Shown here piece after piece: positions 10,971 to 22,300 of a DNA stretch of 64,000 nucleotides (positions are counted from its first letter, which is position 1; each line of letters begins with the position of its first letter). The DNA comes from Eucalyptus grandis (taxonomy: Eukaryota; Streptophyta; Magnoliopsida; Myrtales; Myrtaceae). The translations under genes were made by a program, and so were the position numbers. The stretch spans positions 39,750,196-39,814,195 of the forward strand of contig NC_052618.1 in assembly GCF_016545825.1 (NCBI RefSeq), written 5' to 3'. The notes beneath the pieces are model-generated. The model was given only the letters and a program-made list of their open reading frames with translations. It was not told where the DNA came from and ran no database searches.

Positions 10971-13900
10971 TGAAAATGCTAGTATTGTCACCTAGGGGGT
11001 GAATAGGTGTAAAAACAAATTAACCAACCAAATGCATAATAAGTTATTTCGCAAGCAAAGTCCTAACTAAAAGTGACACCAGACTTTCGAAGTAGGTTCA
11101 AACTCATTAAGATGGTTTAGAAATTCACAGGATTCAGAAAAAGATTGCGACAAACAAATCAAAAGAGTTAAGGAAAGAGAAAATTGAACACTAGATTTAT
11201 AGTGATTCGGCTTAGATCAAGCGTACGTTCACTCTCCCACGCTAGCAGCCTTCTGGCTGAATTCTACTAAGGTATCAACAGAGAAATACAATGGTTTGAG
11301 TACAATCACTTAGTGAAGGTTTTCTTTTTCTCTCATGTCGTGACCAAATTTTCGGGTGATGCACCACCTAGGATTTGGTTAATGGATTACTAAGTCTAAC
11401 TTAGCTCGGGCTCTTCCAAACCTATACCAATTCGCAACTTAGGTTCAAATATCTAGCATGCAAAAGGGAGTCACCACTAATCAGTTTACGGTAGGTCGAT
11501 TAGACATCTAAGTAAAATAATTGGAGAATTATTTTACCTCTACGAACTAGAGATTTTGGGTACGGGGACTTGATTACGTAGATTTATCTAACGCCCTTTC
11601 AATACCTATCTCTTTTATTTTGAAAAATATTTGGCAAGCGGTTTGAATTGATTTTAATTCACTTCCCTAACATATGAGGCGATTATGCGGGTGCATAAAC
11701 TACCAATTTAACACTCAAGAAAGCAAATAAATAAAATGTAGAACTTACCTCATAGCAACGAAAATATCTGCAATGTTAAATCAGAATTCACATCGACAAT
11801 CCTAGATATGATTTCTAATTAACACATAATCACCCAATTTTTGTATTCACTTGTTTAATGAGAATATAATCCATATGCAATGCAATATTTCTAATCTAAC
11901 ATGAAATGATATGACATAGCAGTATAACCTATCCTATATGACCTAAGCGATATGACATAAATAAGCATGCAATCTATCTTAAAGCATAAGATGGATTTAT
12001 TCGAAAAAATAATTTTTTGTATTTTCCATGAGATTTGAAATTAAAGCAATGCAACACTTAAATATGCAATCTAAATTAATCAAATGACCTAATTCTAATT
12101 ACGGGCAATTTCTAATTAAATGGACCTAGCAACAATCACTAAATGACGTGCGTTTCATGAACCTAATTCTATATGACATGCACATGATTTTTTATATTTT
12201 AAAAAACTCGTAATTAAAATTGCTAAAAAAAATCAAAATCTAACGAAAGTGAGACATTATCTATTTTAAGTTAGGAATAGACCAATCTGAATCCTATCTT
12301 AACTTAGAAAATTATCTCGTCATGCAATTTAATCCAAAAAATATTATCTAACCTAGATACTACATGCATTTAAAAAATATATATATTCTATCATGCAATT
12401 TTATCTAGGAAATCAACTCTAATCTACATGAAATGCAAATACAATTTTTTTTTTGTATTTTTTGGAATAAATAGAGCAATTAAAAAAAAATAAACATCAA
12501 TCATCCATGGTCATCAAAGGTATTATCCATCATTTGAACTTAAAAACAATATCTAATCAAACCTGATTGTTCCGCTAATAAAATCAATAAATTGATCTTA
12601 AGCCTTAAAGATCAAGATATCAATTTCATTCCCGCGTGATTAATTATTCCATCTAAAGCCTGTAAAAAAATTCGTGTATGGTTGCGGATTAGGCAATAAA
12701 TCCTAATTGGGGGTGCACTTATCACTCAAATTTAGGAATCAAGCAATATTCTCAATCAAATTGAATCGTAGAATATTCAAATTGAGGGCAAACGAGATAA
12801 TTACCTAATTCAAATTATCGTACAAATAAGCTTCCCAAATTGGAACCGGTAAAATGGATCTTTGATGATGGATCACGAACCGTGGTCGATGATGGTTCAT
12901 GGTGCTCAATGGGGAATGATCGATGACACGTATTCAGTAATCCGGAGAAGAACAGTGGTCGAATGTCTTCTCACTTGGTCTTTTTTTGTTCCTTCTCTAT
13001 ATGAACGTATTGGAAGCTACTGGGGACCACCTTTAAAAAACTAGCTAGCCACCTGGACGCCTGCAAAGACAAATCTATAAACTACCGAGATAGCCCGAAC
13101 AAGAAAAGAGATAGTCAGTGTTGAATCTTTGTCGGATGTTGCGATTAGGGATAATGAAACTTGGACAGCGACTTCGTCAAGAACTGCAATAGGACACGGC
13201 GCAAGTGCAGGCGTGGCCGGGCTTGTGAATTTCTGGGGCTCCTAAAGTCGCGACAGCCGAAGCAGCAGCTTCTCAGTGTGATTGTCGCAAGGCTATTGGT
13301 TGGTACGGGTGCCGCTCGTCATTACGTAGTTGGGGGATCAGTGGCCTGGACTCACGGTGGATCAACAATGGATCGGAGATGAGTGAGTCGCAGTGTGCTT
13401 GCAGTGCTATCTTGGTGGAGTTCGTCACGAGCGCTCGCGGTGAATGGCACGGCAGCAAGGCGCCACGACTCACGTTGGCTTGAGACAGCGGTTGAATTTT
13501 CGAGCGACTTCGCGGCCAAATAACCTCCACCGAGAATTCCGAAGTCACAATCCTTTGTCTTCAATCCCTCTGATGCTTCTTCCTCAAAAGTTGACAAGCA
13601 ATTCTTCAACATTCACCATACAATAAAAGACAAATTCCATCGTTTTGACCAAAAGCCAAAACAACCCACGATCTTTGATGATATGCTAGTCAATGCGAGC
13701 TGAGAGCTGGAGACTTCTAGATGCACCTAGACAACATCTCGTCTTGACTTCACGCCGAGGCTACAGGACAAGATGATCTCACCAGGAAGGCTGCGATGTG
13801 CGCGTGAGCTTGCTGGTTTTTGTGGCAAGATCACCGGGTTAGATTGCCGGAGCGTTGGACAGGAGAATGTAGAACGAGCTATACACGTCAGGGGACACTC

Positions 13901-15175
13901 GATGAAAGTAGTGGAAGCTGGTGGTGATGTGAGGTATAACCCCCACAACAATATGGGAAGGACAGTCGCGTGAGGGCACTGCAGAACGTGATGGAGCACC
14001 GCAACACAACTACGAGATTCGTGACTTGTGTTCTCTCTCCATGTGTGGTGTCCTCTCTCCATGTGTATGGAATTGTGCGGCCCCCTAAAACCTTAGGGGT
14101 TTAACCTATTTATAGGCCAAGGATTGGGGTTTCAATTTTTCCAAATCCATATTCACAAAGATTCTTTTCCAAACGCAATATTTTTTGTCACATCTACCCT
14201 ATCCAAAAAATTCTATCCTATCCCGAAAAAATTTCAAATCCTTATTTTTTCACGAGATAATTTATTATCATAAAAAAAAAAAAACGGGCTTAGGCCAATT
14301 TGCTCGCTTCGTGGGCTTAATCCGGCCTGCCAAGTTAAAGCTCAGAACCACTAATTCAAACCCATCCACCACCGATCCAATAAATAGATGCAAAAAATAC
14401 AAATTAAAAATAAATTCACATAAATTTATATGCTATGCAATTAATATTTTTTCAGAAATAAAATTAACCCCTAATTTTTTATGCAATAAATAAATGACTA
14501 GATCGCCAAAATTTAAGTGTTAACATCTCACTAAGTCACTCTTCTTGTATTTTTCTCTCTTGAATATAATTTGTAAGCATTGTCAATAAAGAACAAGCGA
14601 TTAAAAAGGCATCAAACTTTGGAATTTCAATATTCACGCTTTACCCTAAATGGACTAAACGACCTCTTTAAATACTTCTCTACGCCGTCCTAACCATTGG
14701 CATTCTCTAGAGGAATTTCTTCCAATCAATCCGTTGAACGGAATTAATTAAGGAAATCTTGTAGCCATTTGAAGATTGAGATAAAAATCCGATAATTCTG
14801 ATCGTCTATACAATCAGAATTTGGATTTCCATATTAGATACTTCCTAAAAAGAAACTTTTCTTCAAGATATATTCATTAATTCGTGATTGATTCCATCAA
14901 TATATTTATAAAAGATAAGCGAGATTCTTCGCTAGAAAGCCACATATTAAGGATAAATCTCATACGTACTGAATCCTTATCGACAACTCAATAATCCTGA
15001 GTCTAATTATATTTTCATTCTAGACTTGGTTTTAGTTTGGATCTCGTCAAAGTGGAAATGACTTCTAGAGTAAAATAGACTTTGACAGTATTCTTGATAT
15101 AACATAGAAATCTAGTAAGAACAAGAATTAAGAAAATTTTGTCAACTTCAAAACCTGATAGGAGTTTTCTCAATA
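10971..15175 (-). repeat. 5' LTR of outer copia element, split by an insertion
   Basis: 10971-11335 and 14531-15175 together make about 1,010 bp homologous to the inner element's LTRs. They share the CACCTATTCACCCCCTAGG region next to the LTR end, the AGTCACT/TTTCTCTCTT region and the GAGAAAACTCC start. The far terminus is mutated (TATTGAG instead of TGTTGGAG). The intervening 11336-14525 is a separate insertion with its own target duplication. Confidence 0.83.
11336..14525 (-). mobile_element. 3.19-kb LTR-type unit (solo LTR or non-coding LTR element)
   Basis: This unit begins TGTCGTGACC and ends GTGTTAACA on the plus strand and is flanked by TCTCA at 11331-11335 and 14526-14530. A TG...CA unit with a 5-bp target duplication is what a solo LTR leaves. 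Read on the minus strand it starts TGTTAACACTTAAATTTTGG, has a TATA-like TATAAATAG near 14107-14118, and ends GGTTGTCACGACA-like. The GGAGTCACCACTAATC-like segment near 11470 resembles sequences I associate with gypsy elements of the Tat/Ogre group. The left two thirds are AT-rich; 12860-14060 is GC-rich with short open frames that I take as chance. No gag or pol domain is visible. A second, interrupted copy starts at 16714. Confidence 0.72.
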
Positions 15176-15744
15176 TATACAATGACATCTTGCGATCTTC
15201 ATCAAATGAATACATCATAGACATCAAACAGTCCTTAATAATTATCACAAATATATGTACTTATCATCATAAATATTATTCTAAGAGCATTTTGGGAATC
15301 ATCAAAATTTCTAAGGATGTTTCTCTAATACTTAGTAGGTATTTCGAGTACAATGGTCATGAAGATCCTCTGGATTGTCCACCTTGGTATCTCCAAGTCT
15401 TCGTGAACTTCCCATTCTATAGACTTGGATATTTCCCGGGGCTTAAACAACACTTTCATGTATTAAGCTTGTAAGAAATCATGGATTGTTTTGTCAACTT
15501 CAAAATATATTAAGAGGTTTTCATAGTAAGTTAAGACTTTTACAGATCTATTCACATATTTGTCCTTCAAGCCCTCACGAACTTCTCGTTCTCTTTGACT
15601 TATTCACCCTTAAGGCCCTTCTAATCCTTTAAGTTCTTTCACATTGCATTAAGGATATATTCAATGGTGTTGAATCAACAATAGATACCTGGACAGAAAA
15701 AACACTTGCATCAAATTGTATGAGATAGTTTCGTCAGGGTTTTT
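15176..15744. other. Non-coding stretch with a second copia LTR-end match
   Basis: I see no gene here. At 15490-15525 the motif TTTTGTCAACTTCAAAA followed by TATTAAGAGG repeats the outer LTR end seen at 15139-15170, so part of this stretch may be a further degraded copia LTR. Confidence 0.4.
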
Positions 15745-15768
15745 TCAACAATATTGTGATGGACTTAC

Positions 15769-16335
15769 ATCATCTTGATCAACCTCTGTTATGATATCTT
15801 CAATGAAGCACCAGTCATACTCGGTGCAAGCTTGCTGGAGCTCGTCGACCATTATATAATCACTTCCATCCCTGTCGAAATATTGAAAGGCTACAATTAG
15901 ATGCTCTTCACATTCAAATTTGATAAGGTGAATTGTTGCGGCTATAAATTCACCATAGTCTATTGTTCCACTGTTGTCCAAATCAGCCTGCAAAATAATA
16001 TCAGACATCACTCTAAATGACCGAATATATGCATCAGACGAACTAATTATATCTGGTCGGTCGGTTTTGGTTGATGTTGAACTTTAAGAACAGCTTAGAA
16101 AAGCCGACCGAGGATGCAATTTAAAGACTTAAGTGAAAACAAATGAACCTACAAGCAATCTACTAACAGCATCCATGATATCATGTATCTCCATGTCCTC
16201 CATCGTGGAGCCATATCTTCGCAAACCAGCTTTAAGTTCATCAAAGGTGATTGTGCCACTATTATCAGTATCCATCATTTAAAACACTTCTTTCAGTCCA
16301 GCAATCTCCTTCTGGCAGAGACTTTCAACAATTGC
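15769..16335 (-). pseudogene. CPK: Calcium-dependent protein kinase, two EF-hand exons (remnant)
   Basis: Two exons of a plant CDPK calmodulin-like domain lie on the minus strand. Exon 16335-16168 (56 codons) has EIAGLKEVF, a TAA stop where lysine is expected, then MMDTDNSGTITFDELKAGL, the first EF-hand. It ends HDIMDA at a GTTAGT donor. Exon 15987-15769 follows a TTTTGCAG acceptor and reads [14 protein letters not shown] (EF-hand 2), then [18 protein letters not shown] (EF-hand 3) and EVDQDD at a GTAAGT donor. The join between the exons keeps the frame and matches the family. The kinase domain, autoinhibitory segment and fourth EF-hand are absent: the upstream side is cut at 16713 by an LTR-type unit. 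The in-frame stop and missing exons make it a pseudogene. CDPKs phosphorylate targets in response to calcium. Confidence 0.87.
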
Positions 16336-16713
16336 CTGGCGAGACCAACACAAGCATTACAGTTTGTCACAATTGAACCCCATTTTTGTAATCCAAACAG
16401 GACTTGGTACAGATGAAATGTCATGTAAGTCTCTTATAGTTAAATGAGATGCAGGAATCGTGAAAAATTCAACAGGACAAGTGCACGTTAGGAGAAGCAA
16501 AGCATAATAGAATTGAGATTCCGCAAACTTTTTGATGAAAAAGGGATTTGCACTTCGCAATTAAAGTTTGTGTTATTCCATCAAGAATAATGATGTGAAA
16601 TTCGCCATACGGCATAAGTTTTGTACAATAAATGTGAAGAACACAACACATTCAGTACTCAAATAAAGTGCGTCCTTGTCAATCAAAGTGAGAGCGATTT
16701 ATCTAAAGGTGTC

Positions 16714-18356
16714 TGTCACAACCTAATCTCAGGTGCACCACCTAGAATTTGATTAATGGATTATTAAATCTAAATTTAGCTCAGACTCTCCCAAACCCAT
16801 ACAAATTCACAACTTAAATTCAAGTTTTTGACATGCAAATAATTTTTCAATTAGGAATCGCCACTAAGCTATTATTTGGTGGGTCCATTAGAAACCCAAA
16901 TAAAGTTTCAGGAAATTTATTTTCCTCATGCGAACCAGATTGTTAGTTCGTAGACTTAATTGCATTAGATTTCTCTAACACCCTTTTAATACATTTTCTC
17001 TTTTATTCAGGAAAAATGTTTTGCCGACAACTTAAATTAATCTTAATTTACTTTCTTAACATGTGAGGCAACCATGTAGGCATACAAACCACCAAATTAA
17101 CATTTAAGAAAGCAATAAATGAATTATGGGACTTACTTCGTAGCAACAAAAACATCTGCATCAATAGTCTTAAATATGATTTATAATTAATACGCAGTCA
17201 CTTAATCTTTTTTAGTATTTTATCTAGTTTAATAAAATCTAATCTACGTGCAATGCAATTTAACCAAATAACCCAATTCTAATGACGGACAATTTTTAAA
17301 TAAGTGGACCTAGCAACAATTACTAAATTACATGCATTTTATGAACCTAATTCTACATGACATGCACATGATATCTTTATATTTTTTTTATTAAAATTGG
17401 TAATTGAAAATTCAGAAAAATAAAAATCTACCTAAAGTGAGATATATCTATTTAAGCTAAGAAATAGACTAACCTAAATCATATCTTAACTTAGAAAGAT
17501 ATCTCAACATGCAATTCAAATATATTATCTAACCTAGATATCATCTAAAATATGCATTTGTAATATAATTAGAAAGGTATCTAACTATTCTATCATGCAA
17601 TTCTATCGATGAAATCAATTCTAATCTATATGATATGCAAATGCAATCTTTCTGTATTTTTAGGATAAATAAAGCAATAAAAATATTTAAACCATTCAAT
17701 GGTATGATCCAATCGATTCAACTATGGAAACAATATCTAATCATTTGAAATTTTGCGAATAAAATCAATAAATTCATCTTAAGTTTTAAATATCAAAATA
17801 TCAATAGATTCCCACGAAATCAATGATTCTATCTAAAGCCTTATAAATAGAATCAAAGGTTGTATATGGCTACGAATCAGCAGATAAATCCTAATTTGGG
17901 AATATGCCTATCACGTTAGATATTGTTAGACATATATGAGGCAATAAAATATCCAAATCAAATTTAGATAAGATAATTACCTAATTTCACAAGTAATATT
18001 GTCAAATTTGAATCAACGGATGATGGCTTGCTTGATAGACAGTGATCAAAGGCAGCCAATGGGGATGGATCACAGGGACTAGTGGCAAGGCAAGTCGATG
18101 GAAATCGGCAAGGGCTATCAAGCCACTATTGGGAAACCTGGAGAGAGTGGTCAGGCCGTAAAGTCGTTGGGCTCACATACCGGTTTGCTACGCGAGGAAC
18201 GACGGCGTTGGTGAGGAAGTGGTGAACAAAGGTTGATGGACATTCAATGGCTGCGGATCATAGAGTGAACACGAGGACCTTCCTTGTTGTCTTATCTCTC
18301 TCTTCCTTGCTTTGGCTCCCATGATGCTTTTGCTTTTTCTTCCCTTCACCCAGAAG
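16714..18356 (-). mobile_element. Second copy of the TGTC-ended LTR-type unit (left part)
   Basis: Starting TGTCACAACC at 16714, this closely follows 11336 onward: a CACCACCTAG...TTGGTTAATGGATTA-like block, then the block of repeated AT-rich text through about 17950. It is a diverged second copy of the 3.19-kb unit, in the same orientation. It inserted next to the CDPK remnant. A LINE interrupts it at 18371, and the unit probably resumes at 19575. I could not find the other terminus or a target duplication. Confidence 0.62.
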
Positions 18357-18370
18357 GTTGCTTCCTTCTT

Positions 18371-19560
18371 CTTCTTCTTCTTTTTTTTATAATAGATAAT
18401 AAATATAATAAGGAAAGGCCAAATGTACAAAAGATCAGGGCACCAAAAACTTGCACTCAAGATGAGAAGAACATAATGAGTAGAAGGATGCCATGATGTA
18501 AAACACAAACACAACGCCCAAACTAGGGCACAGTGTAACTAAAACAAAAGCACAGCATGAACAACTGGCAAAAAACAAAACACCTCAGCGAAGGAGGAGA
18601 AAGACGTCGACTCTAGCAGCTCCTAGAAGCGATGGATAAGAACTTGGGTGTTTAGGGGTCCCCCAAGAAGATAATGGGATCGATGCCCCAACTCCTCTGC
18701 AACCTTTTGTTCCTGAAGTTATCCTCAACGTTTCTGGATGTACTAGCCCTATCTTTTACCACCTTGTGGTTCTTCATAGTTTGTAAGGGGTTGTAAGGAA
18801 AAGCGAGAATGCAATTGAAAAAGTCCTTACCCATCAAGAAAGAGGTGGCCCAACGGAGATTCTCGGCCCAAGACCTATTTCGCCAAGGCAAATTGCATCT
18901 AACCGCCCAAAAGAAGGCAATTCCAGCCGTGACGAAGCAATCAAAAAATAGATGATCTATGGAATCAAGCATACCATTGCAGAAGGCGCAAGATCCCCTC
19001 TCATCCCCTCTCAATTCTACCACAATACAATAACAGAGCCTAGGTGGGCAGTCTACGCTTGGCAATAAGCCAAAGGTTGAGCTGATACTTTGGCGTGATT
19101 GCATTATTCCAAATGAAGACACGCCAATAGACAATGGTCTGCTTCCGCCTAATGGCTTCCCAAGTAGCCGCCACCGTAAACTGACCTGACGGGTTTTCCC
19201 TCGAGCAAAAACAGTCCGCTTCTTGAGAAAGGATCGGTAGGGGTGCTCCCATGACTCAAGGACCGTCTTGAGAGAGAGCGTGCACATCATCAAAAAAAAA
19301 GATCCACTGCCTAGATAACCTTGAACTGTAAATAAGAGAGTCTGAGAAGATTAAATTTAGAGCTCCCCTAGTGTGCCACTTGTGGAACCAGAGAGAGACC
19401 GAACGGCCATCCCCAATCCTCCAAAAGAAGGCATTCCGAATCTCGCTTCTGAGACTTAAGAGTTTCTTCCAAGCCCAGGAGCAAAAAGTTGGCTTCCTAG
19501 CGACCCAAAAGTTCCTATCCTTTAAAAATGTGAAATGAATCCACTTGCAACACACAAAAA
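18371..19560 (-). mobile_element. 5'-truncated LINE with 14-bp target duplication
   Basis: This is a LINE (L1-type) 3' part on the minus strand. GTTGCTTCCTTCTT occurs directly before (18357-18370) and directly after (19561-19574), a 14-bp target duplication. The 3' end near 18371-18390 is A-rich on the minus strand. Coding remnants are the end of ORF2: segments at 19556-19256 and 19293-18652 include WRIGDGRSVSLWFHKWH and the zinc-binding reverse-transcriptase tail CAFCNGMLDSIDHLFFDC (zf-RVT). The two frames differ and meet near 19256. Such tails belong to plant non-LTR retrotransposons, which insert by target-primed reverse transcription. The upstream endonuclease and reverse transcriptase are missing, the usual result of incomplete reverse transcription. 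Confidence 0.85.
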
Positions 19561-19574
19561 GTTGCTTCCTTCTT

Positions 19575-20546
19575 TTGACCACGCAATAAAACAAAAACCA
19601 CCTATTCCTCTTCTGCACTCCGACTTTTCGCTTCCACTATAGCGTTATGCTCAGCACTTGACTTACCCAGTCCAAATCACCACTGGCTCATCGCTTAGAC
19701 TTGGGTCGGGCACAAACAGCAGAGCAGCGATGGTGAGACGGCTCACGGGCGATGCAGGTCGTCAGGCCAAGTCACGGATCAGCACAGTAGGACAGTAGGG
19801 ACGTCTCGGGGCAGCCCTCGATGTCAGCCCACAATCCCACAATGTCCCTCGAGGGGTAGTAGCCAGTGCAACGACAGCATGGCTTGAGGAGCCACTCGTC
19901 GTTGCAGGGCTGGGACAGCCCGCGGTGTGCCACAAGGGACAGCAGTTCGGGCTGTCACAGCGAGACCAAAGTGGTAGCATCGTCAGGAGGATGACCTAAG
20001 TCGAGACTTGAGCGGCGTGTGGCGAGGTCTTGGCCAAGGCTATGCCGAGATCACTTCCTCTCTCTCTCTCTCCCTCTCCCGTGTGGTCGGGTATATCAAT
20101 CGTGAAGCCTGCCTTTTTTCCTGAAGAAAGACCCCTTTCATAGTGCCTGCTTTGTACTGCAAAAGAGGAAATTTGAATAAATAAATAAAAAAGAATCGTT
20201 AAAATCCATATTTCCTCCACTATCTCCTGCATGCATGCGTATCATGTATCTCCTCAATATCTTTCCTTGCGTTACAAAATTGGAAATACAAATAAGAGTG
20301 GACGATATTCTATCGTGGCCTCATATTCACTTCCCCAAATAACAAATTGCCTTCTTTTCTTTATTATCGAAGTTGATAAACCTGAATATAAAAAAATTTG
20401 CCCATCTCATAAGTACGAATGTTTCGAAATATTCTCCCATCAAATGACAAAAATAATAGCCTAAATGATCACGATACAATTTTCAGCTACTTAAAAGATA
20501 ATGGGCTGAACTTGATTTTTGTCATAAGGCTGGCCCAATATTTGAT
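19575..20546. other. GC-rich then AT-rich non-coding stretch, possibly rest of the LTR-type unit
   Basis: No gene is recognisable. 19620-20100 is GC-rich, with a CTCTCT run at 20058-20082, similar in character to the GC-rich part of the 11336-14525 unit. 20160-20546 is AT-rich and ordinary. Confidence 0.35.
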
Positions 20547-20640
20547 ATTGTTGACATTTAAATTGTGGCGACCCAGTTATTTATTCATTGCATAGAAAAT
20601 TAGGGATTCATTTTTAACCCCTAAATGAAAATATTATTTA
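20547..20640 (+). repeat. Inverted terminal fragment of the LTR-type unit
   Basis: TGTTGACATTTAAATTGTGG starting at 20547 is the reverse complement of the end of the 11336-14525 unit (which on the minus strand starts TGTTAACACTTAAATTTTGG). Similarity continues through a TTATTTATTCATTGCATA block for about 90 bp and then stops. Confidence 0.6.
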
Positions 20641-21444
20641 ATATTTGCAAAGAAGTGTTTGAGCCGAAATAGAACTGCTAGATCTAGGCATGGCCTGAAA
20701 ATTATTTTCTTTAGACTCCTAAACAAAATACGCCGCAAACGGTCAAGAGACCCTTCCCATTTGTTTCAATTCTAGAAGTAAAAATCTCTGATTCCTTCAT
20801 GACAAAGAAGAAAACAAAGAGGAAGGAAGAAATGGTAACTTTACTGGCTCCCCACTAAGTCGAAAATAATAATTGCGGTTGATATAAAGCAACCGACGGT
20901 ACAGTGGTAGGCAATCCGCACTGTCAAACATAGATATTCCGCCCCATCAGATCGAGAAACGTCAATGTTTTATCCCAGATGAAGGAAGAAACTAGTTATA
21001 GTGCCTGAGCACCATTTTAGCACTGACGAATGCGAACATTGCTGAGACAAATTTTTTGAGTACACAGTAAAAGCGATGCTGAGAAACAATGTTTGGCTCC
21101 TTGAGAAAATGCACTCCATACAAGTTTGTTTAGATGATTGAGAAAGAACATAAGGAACTGAGCATACATTATACTTCATGAGCTGTCAACTATTGGAACT
21201 ATCGTAAAAGTGTTGGAAACTTACTAACATGTTATCAACTGATCAGTCAAACTTTCATTGCAGACGAGTTTTAATAGTTATCAACGCTGAGCATGAAATA
21301 GTGTTCCAATTTTTACCTTACAGAACACTATTTCACATTGTCTTATTTTATTAGACAAAAGCAATTCTGGTTTTTATAACCAAATGGAAAGAAAGAAACA
21401 AATGTTGGAAAATAGTGCAAATTTCCTTATTACTTGAAGCTTTA
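20641..21444. other. No feature seen
   Basis: This is ordinary AT-rich sequence with only short chance reading frames and no repeat I can place. Confidence 0.5.
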
Positions 21445-22105
21445 TGGCACATTTGGTAACGTTTCTGTTCAAAAATTGTTCCAGGAATAGAAATAAAAAA
21501 AACTATTTCTGCTCCGGTGAACAATTTTTGAATAGAAGAAGGCGTTTGGCAAACTTGCTCCGGGAATAAAAAATTAACAGAAACACGTTTGGTAAATTTG
21601 TGTTCTTTTTTTGTTTCTTTTAATTTTTTAATTTTTTTTTCTTCTTTTAGCCAGTCTTCGACCTATACCATGGCCGGCGACCAGCCGACAGGGGCCGACA
21701 GCCTCACCCAGCCACGGTGAGGCCGAGGTTGGGCGAAGCTCAGCCTCGCCTTGGCTGGGTCAGCTCAAGCTCGCCCAGTCGACGATACTCCAATGAGGTC
21801 GCTAGCCCTCGACGGCATCACCGGCCCTCGACGGTCGGTCGCCGGCTATAGCCAAGGCCGGCGACTGGCCAAAGAAAAAAGAAAAAAAAAAGAGAAGAAA
21901 AAGAAAGGAAAGAGAAAATTTGTTCTTAAAAATTATTCCAGAAACAAGAAACATGTTTTTCTTATTTCTCGTTTATGTTCTAAATATATTCCTTGGAACA
22001 AAAACGCAAACAAACGCATTTCTATTCTTTTTTAATTTCCTTGAACAAAAAAAAAACAGAAATTTTGTTCATAAAAAAAAAAAAAAAACGTTAACAAACA
22101 AGGCC
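21445..22105. mobile_element. MITE-like TIR element with GC-rich core
   Basis: The left end GGCACATTTGGTAACGTTTC and the right end (reverse complement) GGCCTTGTTTGTTAACGTTT form imperfect terminal inverted repeats. TTA occurs just before the left end and just after the right end, fitting a PIF/Harbinger-type 3-bp target site, with one extra T on the left. The core at 21660-21880 is GC-rich with GGCCGGCGAC motifs; the flanks carry TTGTTC/TTATTCC words. No transposase. 46307-46987 and the element starting at 63730 look like relatives. Confidence 0.6.
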
Positions 22106-22300
22106 TTAGTAGCAATCTTCCATCATGAAGAAAGGAACTATCAGCTTCACAACAATTGTCACAGCGCATACAACTCACAAATGTGAGGACAAACGTTGGA
22201 AACAATTAGCACCATCTATCAATAGAATAAATAAGTATGAGGAAAAGGAAACATGAATCATGCTAGAGAGAGAGGGTGATTTTACTTACTAAATAGCTTC

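Noticed and set aside
12862..14062. Several open frames of 60-111 codons in the LTR-type unit
   Set aside because: They overlap on both strands in a GC-rich segment and show no recognisable domain or splice pattern.
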